Shown here piece by piece: positions 13,855-25,859 of a stretch of 64,000 bases of DNA. The notes under the pieces were generated by a model, which was given only the letters and a program-made list of their open reading frames with translations, searched no databases and had not been told where the DNA came from. The stretch's first letter is position 1. Each line of letters begins with the position of its first letter. Source of the DNA: Glossina fuscipes (Eukaryota > Arthropoda > Insecta > Diptera > Glossinidae); assembly GCF_014805625.2 (NCBI RefSeq), contig NW_023998422.1, forward strand, positions 5,905,199 to 5,969,198, given 5' to 3'. A program made the translations under genes and the position numbers.

Positions 13855-14100
13855 ATCCGCATGAACAGCCATGTAGGTAAAGCAATGTTCGCGGATTCGA
13901 GTCTCTAGTGCGGTATAGTTTACTTTGGTCATAGCTGTAGTGGGTAATCGGTCGCTAAAGGCAAAACACTTATCGATTTGGTACGCATAACCACTAGGCT
14001 GCAGTCGATTCCCGTTCTCCTTCTTTTCTCTCTCTTCTTTCTAACCGCATTACACCTATCGGGGACGTCTTTCCCTCGACGATAGGTAATATTAAAAAAA
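13855..14100 (+). repeat. SINE family B copy
   Basis: A fairly complete forward copy. The B-box-like gttcgcggattcgagtctc lies at about 13888-13906, then gtgcggtatagtttactttg, gtcatagctgtagtgggtaa, the catcgattt/ggtacgcataaccactag block and the pyrimidine-rich ttctcctt region. The end has ttacacctatcgggg and a short A8 tail at 14094-14101. The tRNA-like head and A-rich tail are the hallmarks of a tRNA-derived SINE. The body order agrees with the other copies. Confidence 0.75.
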
Positions 14101-14329
14101 AAGCAAAGAAATCACTTAAAAATTTGACAAAGCTATTCTTAATTATTTAAAAGCAAAAAAGGGTAAAAACATTGTAATCGGACAATGGTGATCATTAAAT
14201 GCCTTACACTTTAAAGTATTAAAAGTTGTAGCTTTTCGCCATAAAAACACCTAATTTTGATGACAGATATTATGGTGGGGTCCGAAGAACGTTCGCATAT
14301 TCCTTTGATATGTCCGCATAAGTATCCGC

Positions 14330-14575
14330 GTGGATCAGAATCCCAGCTATTGGGTCGACGTGTGCGGGTTTAAATCTCAGTGCGATCGAGCAATCTTCAT
14401 CGCAGCCATAGTAAATGCTCAATCGGTAGAGACATAACATTTATTGATTGAGCACTAATATGCACCCACTCCTACCTCTCTTTTCGTATTTCTTTCCGGC
14501 TGTCATCGTGTCACACGTATAGGGAGGATATCACTTAGGTGATTGGTTAAAAAACAAAAAAGGGAAAAATTCTGT
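14330..14575 (+). repeat. SINE family B copy
   Basis: The second forward copy, about 230 bp after the previous one. It has a B-box-like gtgcgggtttaaatctcag at 14361-14380, the gtgcgatcgagcaat and atgctcaatcggtagag blocks, tctttccggctgtcatcgtg, then tcacacgtatagggagg, cttaggtgattggttaa and an A-rich tail. This is the clearest view in the window of the family's 3' end. Confidence 0.8.
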
Positions 14576-14584
14576 TCATATAGT

Positions 14585-14840
14585 GATTTTTGCAAAATCA
14601 AGCTTTTAATGAGAAGTGCTCGTAAAAGTGGTCCGATCCAATCCACTTACAACTGCATTCGTCCTTGGGGCCAAAACCTAAGCGCTTACTGTGCCAAGCT
14701 TCGTCAACATATCTAAACATTGACGGTCATCGGAAGAACGAACAGATAGACAGACAAACTTAAATCAGTTCAGCGAATGATTCTACATCTACCGGAATAA
14801 TAAAAGGAAAATATATCTTATCTGCCTTATCCTTCTGACC
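14585..14840 (+). repeat. Dispersed repeat family A, copy 4
   Basis: Contains taatgagaagtgctcgtaaa, agtggtccgatccaatccac, attcgtccttggggccaaaa, a diverged gaacgaacagatagacagac core and a gatt/aatc hairpin remnant. It begins right after the tail of the SINE copy ending near 14575, so one element appears to have inserted next to or into the other. Both end motifs are eroded. Confidence 0.7.
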
Positions 14841-14885
14841 ATTACACACATACCCATACGTTTAATATAACCCAATCTACTTGTA

Positions 14886-15022
14886 GCATGTGGTGTAAAG
14901 AGACAATTTGACTCTATGGAGTAATATAAATAATTTAGTCAAATCCTCAAGATTTATGCATGCGGTGTAAAGCAACAATCTGACTTGGTGGGGTAATAAA
15001 AATAATTTAGTCAAATCCTCAA
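14886..15022. repeat. Two-copy tandem repeat, period 72 bp
   Basis: The unit starting gcatgtggtgtaaagagaca at 14886 recurs as gcatgcggtgtaaagcaaca at 14958. Both units share the final taatttagtcaaatcctcaa. The units differ by several substitutions, so the duplication is not recent. It creates a repetitive minus-strand open frame that is not a gene. Confidence 0.85.
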
Positions 15023-15024
15023 AA

Positions 15025-16024
15025 GGCAATGTAAAGGTTAGCTTTGGTTTTATTATCATTTCCTTAGTTTATTTATTTAATTTATTTTTCTCTTTAATCT
15101 GCAAGAAAAGTAAACACTTTTCATTTAGAGTCACAAAACTGAGTTATTCGTATTGGACGAATTTATGTCGAATGTATCTTTGAATTTTGGCTTCGTGTTC
15201 AAATTGTACTAAATAACATAGAATGTGATTTTATTTCAAAACCTTTGCATATTCAGACAGATATCTAAAGTATAACTAAAAGTAACGCTTGGTTGGGGTA
15301 GTCACTTGTGGAAGATCTCCTTGTCTGAACCAAAAAAAATACCTCAATGTTCAACCAATCGTTTTAACAACGCAGCTCTCCACCAACATTCGCTAGTGAA
15401 AAATATGGGGAGCTTTTGAAAATATCAAGAAAAATATGTATTGCTACCATGGACATACGATTACAATTTGAGATCAATCGGTTGAAAAGATAAATATTTT
15501 AAAGATACGAGCAGCTCGAAATACATGGGTTCGAAAGAAAGCATTTAAGCAGGTTTAAGTAATGTCAGCTCGAACTTTTGAACCAAAGAAAGAATTCATT
15601 TCGTTTGAATACATTTTGCATATCATTGAGGTCGCAAAACATATTTCCGCTTATAATAACAATAATGATATTAATAATAAATAAAACTATGAAAGTGTGT
15701 TTTAATAAAAATTGGACTGACATTTGATTCCGCACCTAGCTTCCAAGGACAACTTCAAATCCATGAAGTTCTAATGCATATTTGCTCAGCCTTGTATAGT
15801 TTCTTTGCCAGTAATCTCACTCAGGTCGAATTTACTTTCAGAGGTCCGCTTGATTGAGATTCCCAAGAATCCTTTGAAACACGTAAGAGCTTTAAAAAGT
15901 TCTTGAAATATGAACTAAAAGCCAATGCCATTCAGCATAACACAAAGGAGAATGATGAGGTACGAAAATGTGTTGTTAATAGCATTCAATCTCCCCGGTC
16001 AAGTTACCTCCCACTTTTCGTATT
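15025..16024. other. Non-coding stretch, nothing recognised
   Basis: A+T-rich DNA with short AAT/TAA runs near 15650-15690. No open frame of note and no repeat-family signature was seen. Confidence 0.5.
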
Positions 16025-16265
16025 TTTTTCTTAAATGACCAACCACTGAGAGGATGTCCTTTGTTCGTGTAGCCAGAAAGAAGAAAAAGTGATGAAAGAG
16101 AATAATGTAGGGTGATGACAGCAGCCTAACGGACCTGTGTGCCTAATCGGTAAATGTTATGCCTTTACCGGCTGGCTACTCATTGTAGCTACGACCAAAG
16201 AAGACTTCGTTACACTTGAGATTTGCACACGCATATGATAGGATGATCAAAACCTCGTAATTATC
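16025..16265 (-). repeat. SINE family B copy (reverse)
   Basis: Starts with a T-rich tail and aaatgaccaaccactgagag (reverse complement of the 3' end), then gatgtcctttgttcgtgtag, ccagaaagaagaaaaagtga, gcagcctaacggacctgtgt, gtgcctaatcggtaaatgtt, atgcctttaccggctggcta, and finally actcattgtagctacgacca and gagatttgcaca. The body order is the same as in other copies, which makes this one of the most complete reverse copies. Confidence 0.8.
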
Positions 16266-16589
16266 GGATCACTTAATAAGTCCCCGTCCTGACACACATA
16301 CAGGACAACACTACAAAATCACTGTAAGTTAATTATCAAAACTTTTGGCACATAACGTTTGCAGATTAGTGCCATCCAGAAATCATAGGGATATGTTAAC
16401 ATTGTTCACCCAACATGTGGTAGCAAACACTTGAATGCTGAATGCTCTTGCAGTCAATCTGAGAATAAATCAGGAACAAAGGAATACAAAATAGTTTATA
16501 AAAGGTGCGCCCCGCCAGTAACATGTACATACATATATATATATATATATATTTAGTTGTTCTTCTCTAATTTTTAAACGAAGGCTTTT

Positions 16590-16860
16590 AACCTTTGCCG
16601 CTAATAATAAGATTAGCTAGTTTCTTAATATTGGGATTGTGGTGTGGTTGTGGTATGTGTTACTTCCTTTCCCTCTACGCTAGATTCCTGTTTCATTTTT
16701 TTGTTCCCTTTACATTCAATGTTCTTTTACTCTCCTTTATATTGTTTAACAACATTTTGTATTGTTGTACTTTATCATTGCACCTATGGTAGTCATTGTA
16801 ATGTATTATAAAAGCCCTTAATGGCTTCGAGGTTGCGTAAGCGTCAATAAATAAATAAAT
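16590..16860 (+). mobile_element. Orphan 3' end of a non-LTR retrotransposon
   Basis: The tail shows ataaaagcccttaatggctt, then cgaggttgcgtaagcgtc and a terminal (AATA)n run ending at about 16858. A T-rich untranslated-like stretch lies upstream. Non-LTR elements often end in such short tandem tails and are commonly 5'-truncated. The larger element at 56375-58634 also ends in (AATA)n but has a different 3' sequence, so this would be a separate family. No coding part was recognised. The 5' boundary is a guess placed after the (TA)n run at 16533-16552. Confidence 0.5.
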
Positions 16861-18799
16861 GCGATCTTTTGTGAACTTAATTTATTTATTCGACTCCTTT
16901 TGAAATTAAGTTCGTACCGGTAAACTGCGATTTTAAGGATAGCATACATTTTACTTACAATTCTTAGGGGTTCTCCTTACATTTACATATATATATTAAG
17001 CTTGTTCCTTCGCATATTGTCCCCGGCTGACTTTGCCTTTTGCTAGCATTCTGCTTACAGTTCCTGTACCTTTCGTACAAACATTATTGCGAGTACTTAA
17101 CTTCATCGCGACATTTTTGCGTTAATCCCTTTTTCCGCCAAGTACTCTATTAATCCTGGGCAATAATATTCGACAATCGCCAGCTGCGTAAATCAGGCAA
17201 AACATGGTTTCTTAACAATCGACTAATTTTCATGAAATCTCAAATCATCAAAAATATGGCATTTTCGTAACAATATTAAAAAAATATGTTAGTAATACTA
17301 CGATTATGATATTCTAGTAAAACCAATTAATCAGCGATCATAAGCTACCGCAATTGCCAAATGTAGCTGGATGCGAAGTCTTTTCTTTTCGCGAAATTTC
17401 AGTTATTGTAGCAAAAGAGGACGGTGAGAATCGTCTTATGCTTCACGAGAAAAGTCCAGAACCAAAATGTATCTGTAAATTATCGATCGATATAGGGATA
17501 AATGTAAATGCCTTGCTTCCTTTAAAGCAATCGTTTTACACAATCATGGAATTCTGATGATCAATGAAATTAAATTTAATTTTTGTAAAATTTCTCTGCT
17601 ATTTATTTGAAAACATCGGTGTTATATATAATACAATAGGAGTAAATCAAACCTCCCGGAAAGGTCAAAGCTGACAACAACGAACGGAATATTTATGTTT
17701 TTCGTAAGAAATTTTTTTATAGCATGTGTATCGCCTTAAAAATAAAATAAAAAAAAAAACAAAAAAGTCATAAAATTATTATTTTACATTTATGTGACAT
17801 AAAAATTCTTTTATTTCTTCTTCTCCTGCTTTTGAAGTGAACATAGCCTGCTATAGCTGATGCGAAAGACCATTTCTAATGTATATTAGTTATGCTCTTT
17901 TTATAAACGGTTAAGAGCCTTAACTAAAAAGCTTTTTTTTCCTTCTCAAAGTGCCACAAACACAAAAGCACACACACACACACGCACACACATTTTCTTT
18001 AACTAAATAGATAAAACAATAAATTAAATGAGTTTTCACGTCATACTCTAATCAGATTAAAAGTGCAGTTAAAAAAAAAAAGAAAAGAGATAAAAACTGA
18101 AAACGAAACTCAACAAATCATTAAAGAGAAGATAGAGAAAGAGAAAGAGAGCGAGAGAGAGATAGAGAGTGATACCTCTTGATTTAGTTTGAAAACCGTA
18201 AGGATGGCATTTAAAATAAATGACTAAAATAAGTGTAGCTTTTACATCTATTAACGTCACAATCGTAAAATGACTTTTACGCATCCCAACCAAGAGCCGA
18301 CAATCTTTACCCAATTTATTAGTTTCTATTACTACTAATGATTTCTTCTAGTGAAGGTGTTTGCAAGAGTATATTTCCTTTTATCTAACATTATGAACGG
18401 CCCTCAACTATATTCCAAGTTCTTTCCCCTATTTTAGCTTTGCGGACGTTAAACGTCTAAAAGTGCAATGGCCACATATATATAGATATATATAGATTTA
18501 TAGAAAGTTCTCTTATGGTAATTAATAATAAATGTTCATTGCAGCGTCTCTTGGGTGTTACAAACGCAACGACGTATTTAGTAAACCTATATCCTTTGAA
18601 AGGAGACTTGAAAATGTCAGCCAGCAAAAGCACAAATGGATCTAGCATCTTACCTTACCTTACGTTATTGGAACAGGCCACACACCTCTCGACTTCACCA
18701 ACTTCTTACGAGACAATTTTAACGCCCATATAATCTGCAAAAATGCCTATGTGGACTTGGCACATGCAATATATCATTATTCGACTTTTTACTTTAAAG
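16861..18799. other. A+T-rich non-coding stretch with (CA)n
   Basis: Contains a CA-rich microsatellite at 17969-17993 and a GAGA-type patch at 18127-18170. A 67-residue plus-strand frame at 17354-17557 has normal composition but no motif I recognise. Other frames are biased by simple sequence. Confidence 0.5.
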
Positions 18800-18975
18800 T
18801 TATGTCCGTCTGAGCGACTGTAAGCAAAGGACCTCGACTAAGAATTGCACGTCCCTGGATTCAAATATCAAGTGCGGTATAGTTTTCAATAAAGACAAAG
18901 ACCTTAGATGCTACCGCTTTAAGACTTTAGTCTTACAATTTATGTCTCTGGCTAAATTAATGATAAGAAGAAGAG
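18800..18975 (+). repeat. SINE family B copy, 3' truncated
   Basis: A tRNA-like head (gagcgactgtaagcaaagg, then tccctggattcaaatatcaa as the B-box region) is followed by gtgcggtatagttttcaata. After that only degraded body remains, and no clear tail is seen. Confidence 0.55.
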
Positions 18976-19343
18976 CATTGGTTTACTCCAATAAACCATA
19001 AGCTCTCAATGATCTTATTCGTCAGGACTACTATTCGTCTTATTAGTGCAATATATATATGTAAAAAAGTTAAAAAAAAAATTTTTGTTCCAGAGGCATT
19101 CATTTATATGAACCCATTTTTAAATACAAATGGCATGAATCTGTATCTGAAATAAAGCACATTAAAAATCAAAAATAAATAAAAAACACCGAATATATGA
19201 GTTGCGTTTGCTAAAGTAAAATACGAATTTTTTCTGTCCTTGTTTGGAAAGAAGTAGCACAACGCAAACAAAGCAGAAATGGAATGATAGTGGTTTGGCA
19301 TAAAACTAAAATTCTTTCAATACAAAACAAGCAAAAGTACTTT

Positions 19344-19690
19344 TGTGGGTCACGGCCCACCCATCAAACATCCTACACTACTGCACAGTTATACGTATAA
19401 AGAATTTTCGAAATAAGGCTTTATATGGCATATGATAGAAAAAGTGGTCCGATCCGAACCACTTTGAGTAGAGTTCCTCCTTAGGGCAACCACATGTCAG
19501 TGTCCGAAATTTCATTAAAATATTGCATTCTATAGAACAAGACGGACAGATGGACGGACGAACTACGTATATGAATCACTTTTTAAATTGATCTTTATAA
19601 TAATAGATGATTCCATTTCAAAGGGTTTGCTTATATCCCCATCCGCACAAACTTAGTTTACCCTTGTATCACAAGTGGTGTAGTGCATCG
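19344..19690 (+). repeat. Dispersed repeat family A, copy 5
   Basis: One of the most complete copies. Left end gggtcacggcccaccc, then catcctacactactgcacag, aattttcgaaataaggcttt, aaaaagtggtccgatccgaa, catgtcagtgtccgaaattt, a gacggacagatggacggacg core, a gaatcac hairpin remnant, ccgcacaaacttagtttacc and the right end caagtggtgtagtgcat. The two ends are inverted copies of each other (cctacacta / gtggtgtag). Confidence 0.85.
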
Positions 19691-20645
19691 AAGGGGAGTG
19701 AAATTTTCGCTGACAACAAGTTCATATTTGTTGCAAGTTAAAAAAGCAAATTCAATTCTATCGTTAAAACGAAAGACCAATTCACTTTCTCATATATCCG
19801 ACATGTTGCCTAGTAAGGCTACGTGGCTGTCTACTGCGTAACTGTGTTACTGTTCATGCTCATTCTCTCATTTGATTGTATAAAATTCTAAACTAATATA
19901 AAAATTTTAAATCTCTTTATAGTTGACATATTGCTTGCTTGTGATATTTCCATTGAGTAGAAAGAAAAACTGAAATTGAAAAACAAAAACACGAAAAAAG
20001 CAGAGAAAAAAAATGTGCTATAAATAAAAGAAAAACTCTGCAAAACTTTTAAGTGAAACTGTATCGCTGTTCTATTGCGCCAACTTGTGCTTGTCATAAA
20101 AAAAGAGGAAAAAAAAAAAAAAAAAAACAAAATGTACATTAAAATGTATGTATGAGCTTCTACTATATATAAGAATTATCGTTGACAATGTCTAGAAGTC
20201 AAACAAACATATATTCCTGAAAGTTAAAGTGTGAAACCCAACACTCTCAACATGTTGTTGTACAATCTACTAGAGAAAGGAACAGAGGAAAAAAAAAAAG
20301 ACTTACTGTTGCATTTCATATTTCTTTCTGCTTTATATTTCCATCTGCCTTAAACACGTACATGCATACTTTCTACAGCGTAATGCATGTTTGTTTTCCC
20401 GCAGCCTGTGGGTGGACAGCTTCTTCTTCTTATTTTCTATCCTAACACTCAATTCTGTACGTGTCAGTTTTTGTATGTGTGCTTAAAAAAAAGTATTGAA
20501 TTTCACAAAATAATTCAATATTTATTGCTTGTTAAATTGTGAACAGCACAAAAAAAAGCTTGAGACACTGTTAGGAGCAAACGTTATCGCAGCATAGTGT
20601 TGTCTATATCCAAAATAAGAAAATATAGCAATTTGTAGCACCAAA
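19691..20645. other. A+T-rich non-coding stretch
   Basis: Poly-A-rich tracts (A18 at 20110-20127, and 20289) give low-complexity minus-strand frames rich in F and S. No gene was recognised. Confidence 0.5.
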
Positions 20646-20650
20646 CAACA

Positions 20651-20975
20651 AGTGAGGCACGGCTCACCAATAAATACCCTACCTACACCTCACTAATATT
20701 TATATATTCACTTTTCAGCCGTGAAGCCGTTAGATGGGTTATAATCGAAAAAGTGTTCCGATCTGAACCATTTTGAATAGAGTTCGTCCTTGGGCTAAAA
20801 TATGCAGCGATAACATATTTGATGAAAAATACCTCAACAATCCTCGTCTATAGATTGAAGATAAGGAGAAAAGACAGACAGACGGACAATCTTATTTGCT
20901 TGTGATCAATCTAATAATAAAAGATGGGTGTGTATCAAGTCCTTATGGCTGTTGCAAACTTGTACCGAAAGTGTT
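20651..20975 (+). repeat. Dispersed repeat family A, copy 6
   Basis: Left end gtgaggcacggctcaccaat followed by aataccctacctacacc, then taatcgaaaaagtgttccga, gaatagagttcgtccttggg, a gacagacagacggacaatct core, the taataataaaagatgggtgt block and gtatcaagtccttatggctg. The right end has lost a clear inverted-repeat motif. Confidence 0.8.
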
Positions 20976-23055
20976 GCCGATTACAAAAAAAAAGAAAAGA
21001 AACGGTAAGAAACGGGAACAAGAGAAAATAGATAAAAAAGAGAAGGTGAATGCAAAAGTGGGAAACATTCTGTGCACGCAAATATAACTTTTTAATATTT
21101 TCATTGATAAACTATACGCATTCACGGTACACACCAACGGTATTTACCGTAACAAATTCTAAAGTTTCCGTTCACTGTACCCAAATGCAAAGAGATTATT
21201 CTGTTTATTGAAACATTGCGAAATAAATGTAAATATGAAATATTAGGAAAAAAGCTGCTATACTGAACGCTTCGAGTTTCGCTTTTCATATGAAAAAATA
21301 AAAAGAAGAACAAGAAGAGAAGACGAAAAATAAATAAATGAATCGTCATTTGGAAAGCGAAGAAGAAGAATTTATTTGCCTTTTTTTGTTTCGGAAGATA
21401 ATCCTAGGATTAATGCAGACAATTGATATAGGGGCAGGTAAAATTTTCGTTTATGTAAAAAGGAAGCAACAAACAAAGAAGAAAATATTACAAATATTAA
21501 TTGGAAAACGCTGCATAAACACATGAGCCCGACGATATTTCCTAACGTAGCCAAAAGTTACAAAAAAAGTTTAATAAATTTACTATTTTCTACTTACTAC
21601 ACTCTGATATTTGCTGAACAAGTTTCATATGAACCTTCTAAACTAATTTTAAAAATTAAAACCAATCGCTAGGAGCGCATTTTCAAACTCGTAGTAATAT
21701 TCGCGCAAAAAAAAAAAGATCGTGCAAAAAAATCCGTACAAAAAAGATTACCCCAAGAAAAGCACAAAGAAAAGGTCTCACAAATAAACTGAGAGAATAT
21801 TTTATACAAACGGTAATCTAACACTTCCTTTGCAAACAAACCGCACCATAAAACCAGGAAAATTTCATATTTAATTTAGTCAGTAGATCAATCTATATAT
21901 GACGAGCTTGAACAGTTTCAGTATGTTTTGAGTTTCTTTCCTAAAGGTTTCAAAAATTGGGCGGACATATGGACAGATGAAAATACAAAATGTGTGCAAA
22001 AAATGTGACTAAGCTTCATTAAGATTCGTGGGCGCTTATGTCTGCTCACTACAAACCCGATGACAAAGATGTTCCTTTGAAAATATAGCCAAGAACTCAA
22101 ATCATTTGACGTTTAAAGCAAAGCCACGACAATGTACAAGTTTTGCACTGCACTTAAACGCGATGTACTTTGAATTTGCAAACCGAATAAGAAAGTAAGT
22201 CTATATCTTTCTTCTCTCTCTCTCTCCGTACATTTGAGTCAACTTTTCTTTAATTTTTCCTTATTTCTAGTTTGAAAAATTTGGATCTTGTCAAGGGAAG
22301 TTTTCTATTTTTAAGTGGAATTACTTTTAATCTTACCAACATTTAGCAAAATCATATTTTCCGTGAACACCTATGAATGAACACTTCTCCTCGTAAAATG
22401 CAATTTATGTATTTTTGTAAGACATCGATTTGATTGTCATTTAGTATTGTCCGGGAATAATTGTCACCAGGAATAATTCTCACAGACAGTGAATGTTTAA
22501 ATTTTTGATTAGCGTGAGATTTTCAATCAATTACTTCACATATATCACCATTTTACTTAAAAACTTCCCAATTCCTGAAATTTGCTGAATCAAACATTCA
22601 CTGTAATCGATATATTCTTAATAACTGGCTGTACATTTAGTTGGAGAAAGGATTGGAAGTCCGCGCTTTACAAAGGAAACAAATTACAGTTTTGAAATTA
22701 GTTTGTTAATGTGGTAGGAATCACAACAGTTACCGATCCATTGATTAGCTGGAAATGATCGTTTGAAAGATCTTCACTTATCCACATCATGCGGGTCACA
22801 AAATTTAGCTAAAATATAAATAATTTTTCCCTATTTGTACTTAGCAGCACGTTTCGTACGTGTAATCATTGTTCAAAAGCATAATACTCTCATTGCTTTT
22901 GTGGGGCTAACGAGTGGACTGGTCAGTGATGTGACATAAACTAGTTATCTATTACATGGTTATGTGTTTGACTTATAAAGACGCATGTCACTTCGGCTAT
23001 GAAAACTTTGGCTTATCCTCAATTGAATGGTATTCAGTAAGTTTCTAATCGGTGC
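20976..23055. other. A+T-rich non-coding stretch
   Basis: Mostly A-rich DNA. It holds a short (TC)n at 22210-22227 and a 13-bp perfect inverted repeat (22486-22498 with 22592-22604). Several 60-75 residue frames are biased toward K or F by composition. No gene was recognised. Confidence 0.5.
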
Positions 23056-23059
23056 TCAC

Positions 23060-23222
23060 TACCTTTTGATCTTTTCTTTCGTTCCTGTTTCTCTAATAGT
23101 GTTATGCCTTTAACCACTGAACACTCGCTGTAGTTAGGAACAAAGAAAGCTCATCGCTTTTGAGATTTGAACCCACACCCACAGACTTCGTATTCTCGGT
23201 TCTTACCTATTCGGCTACCCGT
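23060..23222 (-). repeat. SINE family B head (reverse), best tRNA-like promoter
   Basis: Read in reverse complement from 23222, it shows GTAGCCGAATAGGTAAG, which fits a pol III A-box and the D-arm of serine/leucine-type tRNAs. This is followed after about 30 bp by GTGGGTTCAAATCTC (B-box). The body continues with the reverse complements of gtagttaggaacaaagaaag and gttatgcctttaaccactga. The 3' body and tail are lost. This copy best supports a tRNA origin for family B. Confidence 0.75.
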
Positions 23223-23973
23223 TGATAAAAGATTAAAAATTTTTTTATAAATACCTGAGATAGAGGTTCTTAGCACAGATAAAATTATTCATGCAAGTCT
23301 TAACATTTGTCTGTCCATATGTCTAATCTGGCTTTTGCCATTTTAAAATAGTAAAAAACCCAGATAAGTATCCAAATGCTGAAAAATATTCAAGATCGAT
23401 TAAGTGACTCAAATCTACAATATTTCACTGGTCTATTCCTCCGTAACATATAAAAAATATGCAAAAATGAACTAAGATCGGAATATGTAGCGTAAATAAT
23501 ATGTATACTAAAAGGTGTTTGCGTGGAAAGACGGATTTCAACGCAAGCATTCAATGATCAAGTTGTAAAGATGTAATATTTACTTTTGCGAGCAAACACT
23601 TAGCGTCGACTTCACCCAGGTGTTTTTAACCTAACTTCCTAGCCTTTCATATAAGGGATCCTACCAAAGAGTGTCGCATCTTCCGTTGTGTACATTATAT
23701 AACATAGACTTACATTTTATATATTATAATGCGGAGATTCCTTAGACCCAACTAATATGCAAATTGTTGTAGTGCCCTAAAGGTATTTCCTCTAGATAAC
23801 AACAAAGTAAGTTCAACTTTCCAGTATTTCATGATATCATGTAGAATGCCATCCTTTGCCATACCAACCTTTACGCATCCAAAATATATTCTTCATTTTC
23901 AATAACCTACACCAGTTAAAGACCCTATATCTCTCACAATTGAATATTATTTATGACTATAAAGAAGACGAGT

Positions 23974-24049
23974 CGTGGAATGTATTTAGTCTCTCTTACC
24001 CAAACTTGCGGCGTGGAATGTATTTAGTCTCTCTTACTCAAACTTGCGG
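23974..24049. repeat. Two-copy 38-bp tandem duplication
   Basis: The unit cgtggaatgtatttagtctc... at 23974-24011 is repeated at 24012-24049 with a single C/T difference (ttaccc versus ttactc). The near identity points to a recent slippage or duplication event. The surrounding frame is not a recognised gene. Confidence 0.95.
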
Positions 24050-25500
24050 CGATCCAGTCGCGACATAGTCGTGTCGTAACATCTTCCCTGCCTGACGGCT
24101 GAAAGAGGATGGCAATGGCCAATTGTGTAAAGATTGGCCCTAACCAAAAATTATAGAATCCCCGACTTCCTTCCAAGTAAGTTGTGCTTCTAACAACCGT
24201 GACAACCCTAACAATTCCACGATATCGCGTACTTAACAGCCGACGACCCTAACGTATGCTAAGTACCCGTAAATAGGTTAAAACTAAGTGCGAGATTTTA
24301 ACGAGTTAATGACTTTGCATACTTTCCTCAATTCACGATCCATCAACGACCAGAATAATTTAAAACTTGAGATATAACCTAGAAATTGTAATAAAGTTCG
24401 ATTTGTTAGCAGAGATGTGTATATAAAGGTATTCGAAATGCCGCACAATATGCCGCAATAGCACGTTGAACTTGAAAGCAAAAAGGAAGAGAAAGAAGAG
24501 AAAAATTTTAAATATCTTTATAATATATACGGTCGCAATCAAGCCAGTTACCACCTGTTTGACTCAAACCCATAAATAAGGCAAAATCATTCATGATTTG
24601 TAATAGAATTTTAGCTTCAAGCGAGAAACGAATGATGCTTACGAATAAATTGTCTGTTGAGAGTGATGCTTCCGCTGCTGCTTTGAAGTCTCGTAGATTA
24701 TTTGCATATTATTGTTAAGAAAATGGAAATTCAACTTGAAAACCAAAACGAACCAATCAGCCAGACAAACAGACAAAAGTATGAAGCAGACAGTTAACTG
24801 TGTAGTTTAAAAGACAGTAGAAGTTGTGTTCTATTGTTTGCTTAAAAACTTTTCATTTTCTCTTTTAGTTCTTTTCCTTCCTGCCTGTCTCTCTCTCTCT
24901 CTCTTTTTTATCATTTAATTTCTACGAAAATCACCCTTTGCTGACTGCCGTAAAAATGAATGGTTAGTAATAGAAAACCAATATCGTTACCTTTTATTAA
25001 GAGGTAATAGACAAATCTGCCTCGAGTTTGTGGTTTTGATTTAAAAAAAAAAAAAAAAAAAAAATTGATTTTTTTCCAAAACTTTGCCAAGGTAGCTTAA
25101 TCAAGAGTTTTTTTTTTTTTTTCTTTGTTTTTTATTTACAGTTTCATCACTGTACGTTGATAGTTGGCCTGTAAAGATTAATGTTTTTTGTTTTCGGAAA
25201 ATTTGTAAAAAAATTTGTTTTTTCTGCAATTTTCGAATGATGCGATTTTTTTTTTTTTTTTTCTGCTCTAAAACAACTCAACAATTTAGAGATTACTGTA
25301 GAAAAAGGGAATGAGAAATATTTTGAAAAGTTTTGAACAGAAAGCGAATTTTTTACTTGTTCAAAGAAAACATTGCTGTCTTCCCTATTTATGCGGCTTG
25401 ACTTATACGCTATTCTCTTCAAGACGACATACAGCAATAGTGTGCGAAGAAGCCGCATAAACGGTCGTAAAGGCCACATAGACGGTGAATAAGGTAATCT
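24050..25500. other. Non-coding stretch with homopolymers
   Basis: Includes (TC)n at 24889-24904, an A22 run at 25042-25063 and T runs at 25109-25121 and 25247-25261. The 110-residue minus-strand frame at 25147-25479 crosses such a run (a K5 patch) and shows no domain. No gene was recognised. Confidence 0.5.
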
Positions 25501-25859
25501 ACTGCTTACACATTCCTAGATGACTGACTCCACTCTCCGATGTAAACAAAAAATGCGAGTAAAGCGTGTAATTGTTGATCATTGGACAAAACGCGTCGTC
25601 TTACATTACGGCATGCCAGACTACATAAGTTTTCTTGACGATTCGGCAAAAATTGATTGGTTATTGGAAGTTATATTGTGACCATGCCTACCTCTACTAT
25701 CTCTACCTATCATTTATTTCCTTGTCTTCAGAACTCTCCTAATACTACAAACACGGCTTGTCATGGGAGAGCTAAGAAAAACATTTGCTTCAATTCACCC
25801 AGTAATTCCTAGAGTTCTGTCAAGTTGGAATAATTATTCTACCAGAAAAATGGTAAAAT

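Noticed and set aside
23150..23222. Candidate tRNA gene on the minus strand
   Set aside because: A-box and B-box look tRNA-like, but no acceptor stem or anticodon arm folds are apparent, and the downstream body matches the dispersed SINE family.
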